A DNA stretch of 64,000 nucleotides from Nocardia bhagyanarayanae (GTDB lineage Bacteria > Actinomycetota > Actinomycetes > Mycobacteriales > Mycobacteriaceae): the NCBI RefSeq assembly GCF_006716565.1, contig NZ_VFPG01000001.1, forward strand, positions 4,092,001-4,156,000. Reading direction: 5' to 3'. The notes beneath the pieces are model-generated. The model was not told where the DNA came from, searched no databases, and was given only the letters and a program-made list of their open reading frames with translations. The position numbers and the translations under genes are program-made. Below are positions 18,392 to 26,823 of the stretch, piece by piece; position 1 is the first letter of the stretch; each line of letters begins with the position of its first letter.

Positions 18392-18859
18392 ATGTCCACC
18401 ATCCATTTCCAGGAGACGACCAGTTCCACACCCGAGCAGTTCTTGGCGGCGCTCACCGATTTCGGGCCGGGTCGCTCGGAGCTGTTCGGCAACAGCGCCG
18501 ACAAATACCTCGAGGTACACGACCGGGGGCGGCAGGAGGCCGACGTCACCGAAGGCTCCCGTGGCATCTGGGAACGACTGCACTACGACTGGTCGGACCC
18601 CAACCGTGTCGTCATGACCACCACCGATTCGAACGTCTGGGGCGGTCACTCCGGTCACACCTATACCTTCACGCGCCGGCCCGATGGGGCCACCGATGTG
18701 GATGTCGTAGTGGTGCGCGAGGGCAAGAACCTCAAGGGACGGATCCTCGGAGTCCTGGTCGGAACCCTCGGCAGGCCCGTTTTGACGCAGGCCTTCAGCA
18801 AGACGATCAAAGCCGTGGAAGCTCGCGACAACGGCGGGGGAACGGCCGAACGGTCCTAG
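18392..18859 (+). CDS. SRPBCC/polyketide-cyclase-like protein
   Basis: The 155-aa protein starts at the ATG preceded by AAGGAG six bases upstream. MSTIHFQETTSSTPEQFLAA and WERLHYDWSDPNRVVMTTTD fit the START-like SRPBCC fold, a hydrophobic-pocket domain used for lipid or polyketide binding and cyclisation. No catalytic residues can be assigned. It lies on the same strand about 118 bp before the ArsR-type regulator. Confidence 0.7.
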   Translation: MSTIHFQETTSSTPEQFLAALTDFGPGRSELFGNSADKYLEVHDRGRQEADVTEGSRGIWERLHYDWSDPNRVVMTTTDSNVWGGHSGHTYTFTRRPDGATDVDVVVVREGKNLKGRILGVLVGTLGRPVLTQAFSKTIKAVEARDNGGGTAERS

Positions 18860-18915
18860 GCACCCAACTGATGACCGACAGCGAGGTCATGGTGCGGCCG
18901 CGGCTGTGACGTAGG

Positions 18916-18942
18916 TACTATGACTGCCGTAGGTATGGCAGT
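18916..18942 (+). promoter_or_regulatory. Operator candidate upstream of ArsR-type gene
   Basis: TACTATGAC (18916-18924) is identical to 9 bp in the P450/MFS-monooxygenase divergent promoter (21908-21916). It overlaps an inverted repeat, ACTGCC (18923-18928) with GGCAGT (18937-18942). The site is upstream of the preferred GTG start at 18977, which suggests autoregulation. Confidence 0.45.
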
Positions 18943-18976
18943 TATCAAATCTGCCGCGGCGGAAAGGAATGGGATC

Positions 18977-19321
18977 GTGGCCGATGCCGATGGACATCCC
19001 GATCTCGAGGAATTCGATCTTTCCGCGGTGCTGGCTGCTCTCGCGGACGACAATCGGCGCAGTGTGATCGCGCAGTTGTACGCCGAGCCGGACGGCACCG
19101 AGCAATTCTGCAGCGTGTTCGGGATGCCCTGGGCGCCCTCGACCCGAACGCATCATTTCCGGGTCTTGCGCAAGGCCGGGTTGATCTGGCAGCGGGATGT
19201 CGGCAACGGCCGGATGACGAAGCTGCGGCGCGAGGATATGGAGCGGGTGTTCCCCGGGCTGCTCGGGGCGATCCTCGACGCCGACCGCGGTCGTCATCCG
19301 GCCCAGCCGGCTACCAGGTGA
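18977..19321 (+). CDS. ArsR-family winged-helix regulator
   Basis: The 114-aa protein has the ArsR winged helix: DLSAVLAALADDNRRSVIAQ, STRTHHFRVLRKAGLIWQRD, then NGRMTKLRREDMERVFPGLL. No cysteine metal-binding motif is present on helix 3, so it is probably not a metal sensor. The frame is open to ATG 18920, but that region contains the operator candidate; AAAGGAA seven bases before the GTG at 18977 supports the shorter form. Its 3' end overlaps the convergent P450 gene by 11 bp. It is the likely regulator of the neighbouring P450/MFS/monooxygenase genes. Confidence 0.82.
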   Translation: MADADGHPDLEEFDLSAVLAALADDNRRSVIAQLYAEPDGTEQFCSVFGMPWAPSTRTHHFRVLRKAGLIWQRDVGNGRMTKLRREDMERVFPGLLGAILDADRGRHPAQPATR

Positions 19322-20522
19322 CCGGGAGCGATATCGGGCGGTGTACGAGAACGCCGGTCTCCCAGCGGATCTCATGCTCCGGAACGGCGAGCTCGAGCGT
19401 CGGTAGTTCGGTGACCAGCCGACGCAGCACCTCGGTGATCTCCATCCGCGCCATGGCCGCACCCATGCAGTGGTGCATGCCGTACCCGAACTGCAGGTGC
19501 CGCTTCCCGTTGCGCGCGGGATCGATGACCGCGGGATCCGGGTACACCTCGGGGTCTCGATTCGCCGCGTGCGCGTCGGCATACACGATGTCGCCGGGGT
19601 GCAACACGCCGTGCGACAGTGTGACCTCGCGGGTGGTGACCCGGGGAAAAGTCGAGATCCGGCCAAGCGGCAGCAACCGCAAGAACTCCTCCACCGCGGT
19701 GGGGATGGCGTCCGGGTTGTGCACCAGGTACTGCCACAGCTCCGGTCTCGCGAGCGCCACATAGGCGATCTTGGTGATCACCGACAGGATGTTCTGATCA
19801 CCGCCGACCAACGAGCCGAGCAGAATGGCCGCGTACTCCGCGTCGGACACCGGCGGCGAGACCGAATCGCGCGCCTCGAGCAGGTCGATGATCAGGCCGG
19901 GTCGGAGCTCGCGCCGCCGGGCGATCAGATCCTCGATGTAGTGGAAGAGCGTCCAGAAGTCGGCGAGCAGTTGGTCGATATCGGTGTCGTGGGCCAGCTG
20001 CATCTCCCGCGAAAGATGCCGGAAATAGGCGATATCGGCGGTCGGTATGCCGAGGTAGTCCACATTGACGCCGATGGTCACCGGATCCAGCAGCGCGCGA
20101 ACGAGATCCGCCGACCCCCGCGCTCGCTGCGCACGCAGCTCGGCGAGCGCGTCGTCGAGGACCCGGTGGACCGCGGGCACCCGGCGGGTCATCGTGGCGG
20201 CGCTGTAGGCGGATGCCACGAAGCCTTTGAGCCGCCCGTGCCCCGGATGGTCGAGATTGAGCAGCATTTCCGTCGGCATGATCGTCGGCAGGAAGCTGGG
20301 TCCGTCCTCGACGTTGGTCTCCGCGCGCGCGAAACTCAAGTCGGTCAGTACCGTGTGCACGTCACGGTACGAGGTCACATGCACGGCCGTATGTCCGCTG
20401 GGCAATCTCACCTGCGGCAATCCACCGGCGGAGCGCTGCCGCAGCGGCTGGATCATGGCGGGCGGTGCGATGTTCGCGATGCCGTCGAGATCGACCCGGA
20501 CGGCGTCGAGTGCGTGGGTCAT
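19311..20522 (-). CDS. Cytochrome P450 with atypical I-helix
   Basis: The 403-aa soluble bacterial P450 has the heme loop FGYGMHHCMGAAMAR (Cys thiolate) near residue 350 and the ExxR helix EEFLRLLP near residue 285. In the I-helix the usual (A/G)Gx(D/E)T is replaced by a GGDQN run near residue 243, so the conserved acid-alcohol pair is absent or shifted; this changes expectations for oxygen activation. ATG overlaps the stop of the MFS gene (ATGA), so P450 and exporter are co-translated. Probably a biosynthetic tailoring hydroxylase or an unusual oxidase; substrate unknown. Confidence 0.92.
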   Translation of the reverse strand: MTHALDAVRVDLDGIANIAPPAMIQPLRQRSAGGLPQVRLPSGHTAVHVTSYRDVHTVLTDLSFARAETNVEDGPSFLPTIMPTEMLLNLDHPGHGRLKGFVASAYSAATMTRRVPAVHRVLDDALAELRAQRARGSADLVRALLDPVTIGVNVDYLGIPTADIAYFRHLSREMQLAHDTDIDQLLADFWTLFHYIEDLIARRRELRPGLIIDLLEARDSVSPPVSDAEYAAILLGSLVGGDQNILSVITKIAYVALARPELWQYLVHNPDAIPTAVEEFLRLLPLGRISTFPRVTTREVTLSHGVLHPGDIVYADAHAANRDPEVYPDPAVIDPARNGKRHLQFGYGMHHCMGAAMARMEITEVLRRLVTELPTLELAVPEHEIRWETGVLVHRPISLPVTW

Positions 20523-21847
20523 GAGCTGACTCCTTCTGGGGTGGAACCGATTTCCCGGTTCTCGGTGACTCGCGCGGTGCCGCGCACCACGACGATGAGG
20601 ATGGTGAGCACGACGAGCAGGGCGATGAGCACGCCGACGGTGGTGGTGAAGGCGGAGCGGTAGACGTCGGGGTGCCCGTATTGGCCCGCGGCGGTGTCGT
20701 CGGCGGCGGACCCGCTGAGCCGGCTGCCGACGACCGCGGAAAGCACGATGGCGTATCCGGCGACGAAGACCGCTTCGCTGCCGATGCGGAAGAAGTTCAG
20801 CACCCCCGCGGCGGTCCCGCCGCGTTCGGCGGGCACGACCGACAACGCGTGCCCGTCGACCAGTCCGATGGGCAGGCCGAAGCCGAGGCCGAGCAGCACC
20901 ATCGGCAGGATGATCCAGGCCACCGGACGGTCCTGTGAGAGCGCGAGAACGCCCGCGTTGCCGAGAATCAGGGCGGCCAGGCTCAGATGGACGACCTTGC
21001 CGATGGTCAGCGACGGGAAGCGGGTGACCAGCTGTCCGATGGCGACCGGTGCCACGAAGACGGGGATCGTCATGGCGAGCATGAGCAACCCGGAGGTGCC
21101 CGCCGACAGATCGGTGATGCCGCTGAGCGCCGAGGGCAGGTAGGTCAGCAGGGTGACGAAGCCGATCGAGCCCGCGACCGGCACCAGGCACATCGCCAGG
21201 AATTCCCGATTGCGCAGCAGGCCGAGGTCGAGGATCGGGCCGTGTTCGGTGGCGGCGGGCTTCGCCGCGGGCAGCAGGCGCGTACCGAGGCCCGCGGCCG
21301 CGAGGATCACCGCGTGCACCACGAACACACCCCGCCAGTCCAGCAGCGAGATCAAGACGCCGGAGATGGTCGGGCCGAGCGCGAGACCCAATCCGTTCAC
21401 CGTGCCGAAGACGGCGAAGGCTCGAATACGTTGCGCTCCTTGGTAAGCGGTCGACAACAAGGCGGTGGCGCCGGTGAGGATCGCCGCGGCGCCCACACCG
21501 GCGATCACCCGGGCCCCGTCGAGTACGAGCAAGTTCGGAGCCGCGACACTACCGACGCTGCCCGCGACGACGAGCGCGGCGCCGATCTCGAAGGTGCGCC
21601 GATGCCCGATGCGGTCACTGACCGCGCCCCACAGCAGAGTGGTGAGCGCGAAGGCGATGTTGAATCCGTTGACAACCCATTGCAGAGCGGTGGGATTCGA
21701 GCCGAGATCGTGCGAGATTCGCGGTAGCGCGATGGCGGTGCCCGCGATGGCCATGGGTGTGACGAACTGAGCGGCGAGCACCACGGGAAGCGTCGCGCTA
21801 CTGGGTGGTGCGCTCTGGGTTTCGAACTCAGCGGTGACAGTCGACAT
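20519..21847 (-). CDS. MFS transporter (DHA2-like drug/metabolite exporter)
   Basis: The 442-aa protein has about 12 hydrophobic segments. The motif-A loop LLWGAVSDRIGHRRTFEIG follows TM2, and a motif-C-like GPTISGVLISLLDWRGVF occurs near TM5, marking drug/proton antiporters. The frame is open far upstream over the divergent monooxygenase, but ATG 21847 gives the standard N-terminus (MSTVTAEFETQSAPP before TM1). It is divergent from the FAD monooxygenase and coupled to the P450, which suggests export of their product or resistance to it. Confidence 0.9.
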   Translation of the reverse strand: MSTVTAEFETQSAPPSSATLPVVLAAQFVTPMAIAGTAIALPRISHDLGSNPTALQWVVNGFNIAFALTTLLWGAVSDRIGHRRTFEIGAALVVAGSVGSVAAPNLLVLDGARVIAGVGAAAILTGATALLSTAYQGAQRIRAFAVFGTVNGLGLALGPTISGVLISLLDWRGVFVVHAVILAAAGLGTRLLPAAKPAATEHGPILDLGLLRNREFLAMCLVPVAGSIGFVTLLTYLPSALSGITDLSAGTSGLLMLAMTIPVFVAPVAIGQLVTRFPSLTIGKVVHLSLAALILGNAGVLALSQDRPVAWIILPMVLLGLGFGLPIGLVDGHALSVVPAERGGTAAGVLNFFRIGSEAVFVAGYAIVLSAVVGSRLSGSAADDTAAGQYGHPDVYRSAFTTTVGVLIALLVVLTILIVVVRGTARVTENREIGSTPEGVSS

Positions 21848-21889
21848 GAATACCCCTGTGACGGTGGGTGAGATGACTTTTGCGGCAGG

Positions 21890-21923
21890 TACTACCCGGC
21901 TAGTAGATACTATGACGTTAGTA
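21890..21923. promoter_or_regulatory. Tandem TACTA-N6-TAGTA operators in divergent promoter
   Basis: TACTA-CCCGGC-TAGTA (21890-21905) and TACTA-TGACGT-TAGTA (21908-21923) are two inverted repeats with the same half-sites and spacer, 18 bp apart. They lie between the divergent MFS and FAD-monooxygenase genes, and the second shares TACTATGAC with the ArsR gene promoter. Two helical-turn-phased dimer sites are inferred. Confidence 0.65.
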
Positions 21924-21991
21924 GCTACGCTGCTTGTCGTACAACCGCTGTCGCGGACCGGCCCCCGACCACCTCGCCCCAGGAGAATGTG

Positions 21992-23413
21992 ATGACCACG
22001 GCGTCTCGGACTCACTCGAGCACTACCGATTCCGTCGTCGACACCGATGTTCTGGTGGTCGGCGGTGGCCCGGTCGGCATGTTGGTGGCCGCCGAACTGG
22101 CGCTGCAAGGGATTCGGGTCGTCGTGATCGAAACCCGCACGGAACTCGACATTCGTCCGCGCGCGGGCACCGTGCACGCCCGCTCGCTGTCGCTGCTGGC
22201 GCGCCGCGGATACATCCCGGCGACGGCCCCCGAGGTGATTCGACGTGACCCGCACGGGAAGCGCCGGACCCCGTTCCAGTTCGCGGCGCAGCCGGTGCTG
22301 ACCATCAGCGCGCCGAGCGTCGAGCCCGGTCCGATCGCGGGCATTCCGCAGGCTCGGCTGGAGGCGGCATTCGAGGAACGAGCCCGCGCCCTCGGCGCGC
22401 GAATTCTGCGTGGTCACACCGTCGCCTCGCTCGACATCGGTGCCCACGCGGTGGTCGCCGATGTCGACGCCCTCGACGGCAAGCGTGCGCTTCGCGTCCG
22501 CGCCGAATACGTCGTCGGCGCCGACGGCGCCCGCAGCCTCGTCGCACGCACCGGCGACTTCCCGGCACGCGTCTATCCTGCGACCATGAATGCCCTTGCG
22601 GGCCTGGCCTTTTCGGATACGCCCGGTCAGATACCACAGGGCTGGAACCCGACGCCCACCGGATGGACCATGCACAATCCGAACCCGTACGGTCCAGCAC
22701 GGATCATCGCGATGGATTTCAGCGGTCCCCTCGACCACCGGCCGGAACCCTCCGTGACCGAGTACCGGCAGCGCCTGGGCTACGTGCTCGGTGCAGCGCC
22801 CGCGCTGAGCGGCGTCAGCCACCTCACTCGATTCAGCGATCACGGCCGCTTCCGCACCAGCATGCGGGACGGACGACTGTTGTTGGCGGGAGATGCCGCC
22901 CACAGTCACTATCCGCTCGGCGGCCAAGGCCTCAACACCGGTATGCAGGACGCGTTCGCGCTCGGCTGGCGGCTCGCCCGCGTGATCACCGGGCACGACC
23001 GGCCCGAAATCCTCGACGACTATTCGCGCGAACGCGTCGCCGCGGCTTCGGCGGTGGTCGGCAATACCGTGCTGCAGTCGCGGATGATGAACCCGCGGAC
23101 GCCGGAGTTGCGGGACGCGGTGGTGGCCATGCTCGCGGTTCCGGTGGTCCACGATGCCCTCGCCCAGCTCATCAGTGGCCAGTTCCAATGCGGCTTCCAG
23201 CACGATCTGGTGGTGACGGAGGCCGGGGGCCGGGAGCACACCCTCGCCGAACTGCTGCGCGCGGGCCGGTTCGTGGCGATCCGACCCGACGAACACACGC
23301 CGACACCGGACGGTCCGGCCGATGCCGTGGTGGTGACCGGCAAGGTGACCCCGGACCAGGCGTGGACCTCCGCGCTGGTCCGGCCGGACGGTTACCTTGC
23401 CGCCACCCTCTGA
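21992..23413 (+). CDS. FAD-dependent monooxygenase (group A aromatic hydroxylase type)
   Basis: The 473-aa flavoprotein has the three p-hydroxybenzoate-hydroxylase signatures: VLVVGGGPVGMLVAAELA (ADP binding), VVGADGARSLVA (DG motif) and LLLAGDAAHSHYPLGGQGLN (GD motif). A C-terminal thioredoxin-like segment as in the PheA/RdmE class follows. AGGAG lies six bases before the ATG at 21992, which is preferred over the GTG at 21989. It probably hydroxylates an aromatic or polyketide substrate. It is divergent from the MFS/P450 pair with shared operators and convergent with the HAD gene (8-bp gap). Confidence 0.9.
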   Translation: MTTASRTHSSTTDSVVDTDVLVVGGGPVGMLVAAELALQGIRVVVIETRTELDIRPRAGTVHARSLSLLARRGYIPATAPEVIRRDPHGKRRTPFQFAAQPVLTISAPSVEPGPIAGIPQARLEAAFEERARALGARILRGHTVASLDIGAHAVVADVDALDGKRALRVRAEYVVGADGARSLVARTGDFPARVYPATMNALAGLAFSDTPGQIPQGWNPTPTGWTMHNPNPYGPARIIAMDFSGPLDHRPEPSVTEYRQRLGYVLGAAPALSGVSHLTRFSDHGRFRTSMRDGRLLLAGDAAHSHYPLGGQGLNTGMQDAFALGWRLARVITGHDRPEILDDYSRERVAAASAVVGNTVLQSRMMNPRTPELRDAVVAMLAVPVVHDALAQLISGQFQCGFQHDLVVTEAGGREHTLAELLRAGRFVAIRPDEHTPTPDGPADAVVVTGKVTPDQAWTSALVRPDGYLAATL

Positions 23414-23421
23414 TCCGGTGC

Positions 23422-24087
23422 TCAGCCCGGCCATCGCTCCAGCGCCTCACGCACCTCGCCGATCGCCTGCCCGGCATCGCGGAAGCGCACCGCTGTCCAT
23501 CCCGATTCTTTTGCCGCCGCGCAGTTTTCGGCGAGATCGTCGATCAGGATGCACTGGCCGGGCTCGACGCCCGCGGTCTCGGCCGCGATGGCGAAGATCT
23601 CCGGATCGGGCTTGCGGAACCCCACCTTGCACGAATCGATCAATGCGCTCAGCACATCGTCCAGATCGATCATGGCGCGCCAGTACGGCTCCCATTCGAC
23701 GACATTGTTGCTCAGCACCCCGACGCGGGTGCCGCCCTCGGCGAGCTCGATCGCGAACTCGCGCACCGCGTCGTTCACCCGATGGCCGGCGAACCACTGC
23801 TTGCCGAAATCCGGCTCACTGCGGGACAGATCCAGCTCGGGCGCCTTGGCGCGCAGGACGGCGTGCAGCTTGCTCACCCAGGCGCGTTCGTCGAGCAACG
23901 CCAGTTCGATCGGGGCCAGCGGCGCGAGCCCGTACTGGTTTCCCACCTCGGCGATCGCGTATTTGAACAGATCCACCGGAATGCCCGCGACCTGCTCGTA
24001 CCGGAGAAACAGCTCATCCAGCGGCGGTGAGAGCACCCCGCCGAAGTCGAACCAGACGAACGGGACCGCCGTGTCCGCCGCGCTCAC
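23422..24087 (-). CDS. HAD-superfamily hydrolase, partner of AfsA-type synthase
   Basis: The 221-aa HAD hydrolase has motif I WFDFGGVLS (DxG rather than DxD), motif II VGVLSNN, motif III lysine in VGFRKPDPEIF, and motif IV CILIDDLAENC. The missing second Asp occurs in other FDxG HAD phosphatases such as the YihX group, so activity remains likely. Its GTG start overlaps the AfsA stop codon (GTGA). In gamma-butyrolactone and furan signal pathways a phosphatase removes the dihydroxyacetone-derived phosphate after AfsA condensation (for example MmfP with MmfL). That role is inferred here from context. Confidence 0.85.
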   Translation of the reverse strand: MSAADTAVPFVWFDFGGVLSPPLDELFLRYEQVAGIPVDLFKYAIAEVGNQYGLAPLAPIELALLDERAWVSKLHAVLRAKAPELDLSRSEPDFGKQWFAGHRVNDAVREFAIELAEGGTRVGVLSNNVVEWEPYWRAMIDLDDVLSALIDSCKVGFRKPDPEIFAIAAETAGVEPGQCILIDDLAENCAAAKESGWTAVRFRDAGQAIGEVREALERWPG

Positions 24088-25079
24088 TGAACCATCGTCC
24101 AGACGTCGGCCGGGCGGAACCGCAGCTCCACTTCACCGGCGGCGATCACATCCTCGCCCTGGGCGAGGCTCACCTGTGCCAGTGCGCCACCGAGGTTGCC
24201 GGGAACGGCGGCGACGGTGGCCCTGGCAATCGTGTCGCGTTCGAACTCACCGAATTTGCTGAACGCGATGCCGAGCCGATGCATCACCATGCGGCTGGTG
24301 TCCAATCCGAGGATCGCGTTCGCGGCGGCCATCGCGACCTGCCGAGCCGCCTCGAACTGCAACATGCCAGGCACGTGGTCGAGGGCGTGATCGAACAGCG
24401 AGGGGTGATTGGTGTCGATGATGGTCAACGCCGTCAGTTCGTCCCCCGACAGCACCGGGTTGGCGAGGATGGCGTTGCGCGGATTGTGCCTGCCGATCGA
24501 TCCCGGCCGCATCCGGGCGACCGGCAACTGCTCCGGAATCGCGTGCTGCGCGGGCAGACCCAGCGATTCGCGCCCGCGTACCCGGATCCGGTTCCACACC
24601 GGAGCGGGCATCCACTGGTAGACCATCACCTCTCTGGCCGCTGGATGGCCCTCGATCTCGGCGACCATCTCGAGTGAGAGCCCGATGATCTGATCGTCAC
24701 GGCGCTTCTCGCCGATCACCCGCGCCTCGATGACGCAGTGTCCCGGGCAGCTACCGATCCGCAGCGTGTCGGGATCGATGATCGCGAAATCCGCCGAACC
24801 GAAGATGAACTTCTCCGACCGGGCGACACCGACGAAGGTGTGCGCGTAATAGATCGCCACCTGACGGAAGACCTCGATCAGCAGGAGCGGATCGTAGGTC
24901 GTCGAGGTGCCCCGGTGATCACTGAAATACGAGTGATTGCGGGGTAGTTGAGCGGCGAACACAGCGCCGTCGGGTCTCGGATGCGCGTCGGTGAGGAACA
25001 CCTCGGCGATCGATTCCCGGTGCACTATGCCGCGGGGGATATTGCGATCGAAGGTCAGGGTTTGCGTTGCGGCGGTCAT
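24084..25079 (-). CDS. AfsA-family gamma-butyrolactone/furan signal synthase
   Basis: The 331-aa protein has two AfsA hot-dog repeats. The first has VHRESIAEVFLTDAHPRP, FAAQLPRNHSYFSDH and DPLLLIEVFRQVAIYYAHTF; the second has DHALDHVPGMLQFEAARQVA. These are the conserved blocks of AfsA, ScbA and BarX-type enzymes, which condense a beta-ketoacyl thioester with dihydroxyacetone phosphate to start butenolide/butanolide autoregulator synthesis. AGGAAGG lies before the ATG. It is 40 bp after the ABC-transporter receptor gene on the same strand with no terminator between, and is coupled to a HAD phosphatase-like gene. No ArpA-type receptor lies nearby. Confidence 0.93.
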   Translation of the reverse strand: MTAATQTLTFDRNIPRGIVHRESIAEVFLTDAHPRPDGAVFAAQLPRNHSYFSDHRGTSTTYDPLLLIEVFRQVAIYYAHTFVGVARSEKFIFGSADFAIIDPDTLRIGSCPGHCVIEARVIGEKRRDDQIIGLSLEMVAEIEGHPAAREVMVYQWMPAPVWNRIRVRGRESLGLPAQHAIPEQLPVARMRPGSIGRHNPRNAILANPVLSGDELTALTIIDTNHPSLFDHALDHVPGMLQFEAARQVAMAAANAILGLDTSRMVMHRLGIAFSKFGEFERDTIARATVAAVPGNLGGALAQVSLAQGEDVIAAGEVELRFRPADVWTMVQ

Positions 25080-25119
25080 GATCGAGCCTTCCTGGGGCGG
25101 TGTTTTCGGGGCAGACTGG

Positions 25120-26823
25120 TCAGCGGACGGCGATGTCGTATGCCCAGGCGTTGACGCTGTTGCGAGGCGGATCGAACAGCGAGGTCACGTGGTGGATCGC
25201 GGAACTGGCTGCGACACTGTTGCGGTCGGTGTACAGCGGTATCGCGACGGCCTTGTCGAGCAGGTAGCCGGTGATCTTGTCGAACAGCTGCTTGCGTTGT
25301 TCCCGGTCGGTCGCCTTCGTCGATTCGACGAGCCATCGGTCCACTTCCGGATCGGCCAGCTTGGACCCCGCGACGATGGACCCGATGGTGATCCCGTCGA
25401 TCTGTCCGTACTTCAGATCCGGCGAGGTCGAGCCGTAGGCGCGGTTGAACTGCAGCGACAGATCCAGACCGCCGACCTGGCGGGGGAACGCCTCGTACTG
25501 GTTGCGGGCGAGCAAGTCGTAGACCTGGGCGTTCTCGACGAATTGGAGTTCGACCTGAACACCGAGGTTCTGGCGCAGTTCGGCCTGCCAGGCTTCGAGG
25601 AAATCGTCCTCGGGATAGGTCGGCACGGTCGCGAGCAAGCGGATGGTCAACCGGCGGCCCGCGCTGTCGGTGCGGTACCCGTCGGCGTCCGTGCCGGTCC
25701 AGCCCGCTTCGTCGAGCAGAGCGTCGGCAGCGGCGATATCGGCGGTTCCTTTGTTCTCGTATTTCGGGTCGTAGTAGGCGCTGTCGGGCGAGATCAGGCT
25801 CCATGCGCGTTTCTGGGAACCCTTGGTCAGACTGTCCACCACCGCGGCGATGTCGACGCCCTTGGCGATGGCCCGCCGTACCCGCAGATCTGTGGTGGGG
25901 CCGTTGGTGAGGTTGAGCATGATCACCGTCGGCGCGGCCGCCGAGCCGATCTGCTCGTACTGGAAGCCGTCGATTCCGTCGAACAGCGGAATATCGGTGG
26001 CCTTGACGGTTCCGATCGCATCGACCTCCCCGCTGCGCAGCAGTCCCGCCCTGGTGGATGCCTCGGGGATGTATTTGACGACGACTTTGTCGACGTATGC
26101 GGCGCCTTGGTGCCGGGCGGTGGCCGGGCCCCACCGGTAGTCGGGGTTCTTACGGAATTCGAGCTCTTGGCCTTGAACCGCCTTGTCGAGGATGAACGGG
26201 CCCGTACCGACCAGCCCGGTCCCGCTGGTGACGGTCTGCTTGTCGGCGGTCAGGGTGCTGGGAGCGACGATCGCGCCGCTGAGTCCGGCGAGCGTGGACA
26301 GGAAGTCCGCGCGGGGTGTGCTCAGCGTGATCCGCACCTTGTAGGGGTCGAGCACATCGACCGAGCTGACGCTCGAGTACTGGAGCAGGCCGAGCACGGT
26401 CCAGGACGGGGAGTCCGGATTACGGAGGAGGTCGATGTTCGCCTTGACGGCATGCGCGTCGAACTTCTCCCCGTTGTGGAAGGTCACGTCCGTGCGCAGG
26501 GTGAACTCGTAGACCGTGCCGTCCGGGGAGACGGTCCATTCGGTGGCGAGCCACGGGTGGAACTGTTCGTTCCGGTCCTCGGCGACCAGGCTGTCGTAGC
26601 TGTTGCGTAGTACCTGGGAGGCGTCGAAGGCGGCTCCGTAATGCGGATTGAGGCCGCGCTGAGGGTAATTCGGCAAGGCGATGGTGAAGGTCCCGCCGGA
26701 TTGCGGTGGCGATGTCGGTCCGCCGTTGCCGCTGCCGGGCTCCGGGTCCGCCGCGCAGGCGCCTGCGGCCAAGGCCATGCCGGCGACCAGCACGGTGAAC
26801 AGTCGAGTGATGCGGTTACGCAC
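25120..26823 (-). CDS. ABC transporter substrate-binding lipoprotein, family 5 (peptide/nickel/opine type)
   Basis: A receptor of about 567 aa of the Opp/Dpp type (solute-binding family 5). The N-terminus RNRITRLFTVLVAGMALA ends in AAGAC, a lipobox that would anchor it to the outer face of the membrane. Typical motifs are NPHYGAAFDASQVLRNSYDS, WTVSPDGTVYEFTLR and NGEKFDAHAVKANIDLL. The GTG at 26823 overlaps the ATPase gene by 8 bp and is preferred to the ATG at 26883, which would add a charged 20-residue extension. Family members bind peptides, metal chelates and opines, so substrate cannot be fixed by sequence. Confidence 0.9.
   Translation of the reverse strand: MRNRITRLFTVLVAGMALAAGACAADPEPGSGNGGPTSPPQSGGTFTIALPNYPQRGLNPHYGAAFDASQVLRNSYDSLVAEDRNEQFHPWLATEWTVSPDGTVYEFTLRTDVTFHNGEKFDAHAVKANIDLLRNPDSPSWTVLGLLQYSSVSSVDVLDPYKVRITLSTPRADFLSTLAGLSGAIVAPSTLTADKQTVTSGTGLVGTGPFILDKAVQGQELEFRKNPDYRWGPATARHQGAAYVDKVVVKYIPEASTRAGLLRSGEVDAIGTVKATDIPLFDGIDGFQYEQIGSAAAPTVIMLNLTNGPTTDLRVRRAIAKGVDIAAVVDSLTKGSQKRAWSLISPDSAYYDPKYENKGTADIAAADALLDEAGWTGTDADGYRTDSAGRRLTIRLLATVPTYPEDDFLEAWQAELRQNLGVQVELQFVENAQVYDLLARNQYEAFPRQVGGLDLSLQFNRAYGSTSPDLKYGQIDGITIGSIVAGSKLADPEVDRWLVESTKATDREQRKQLFDKITGYLLDKAVAIPLYTDRNSVAASSAIHHVTSLFDPPRNSVNAWAYDIAVR

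Noticed and set aside
20519..23434. Single 971-codon minus ORF
   Set aside because: Only the 3' part (from ATG 21847) is an MFS protein; the rest is antisense to the FAD monooxygenase gene.
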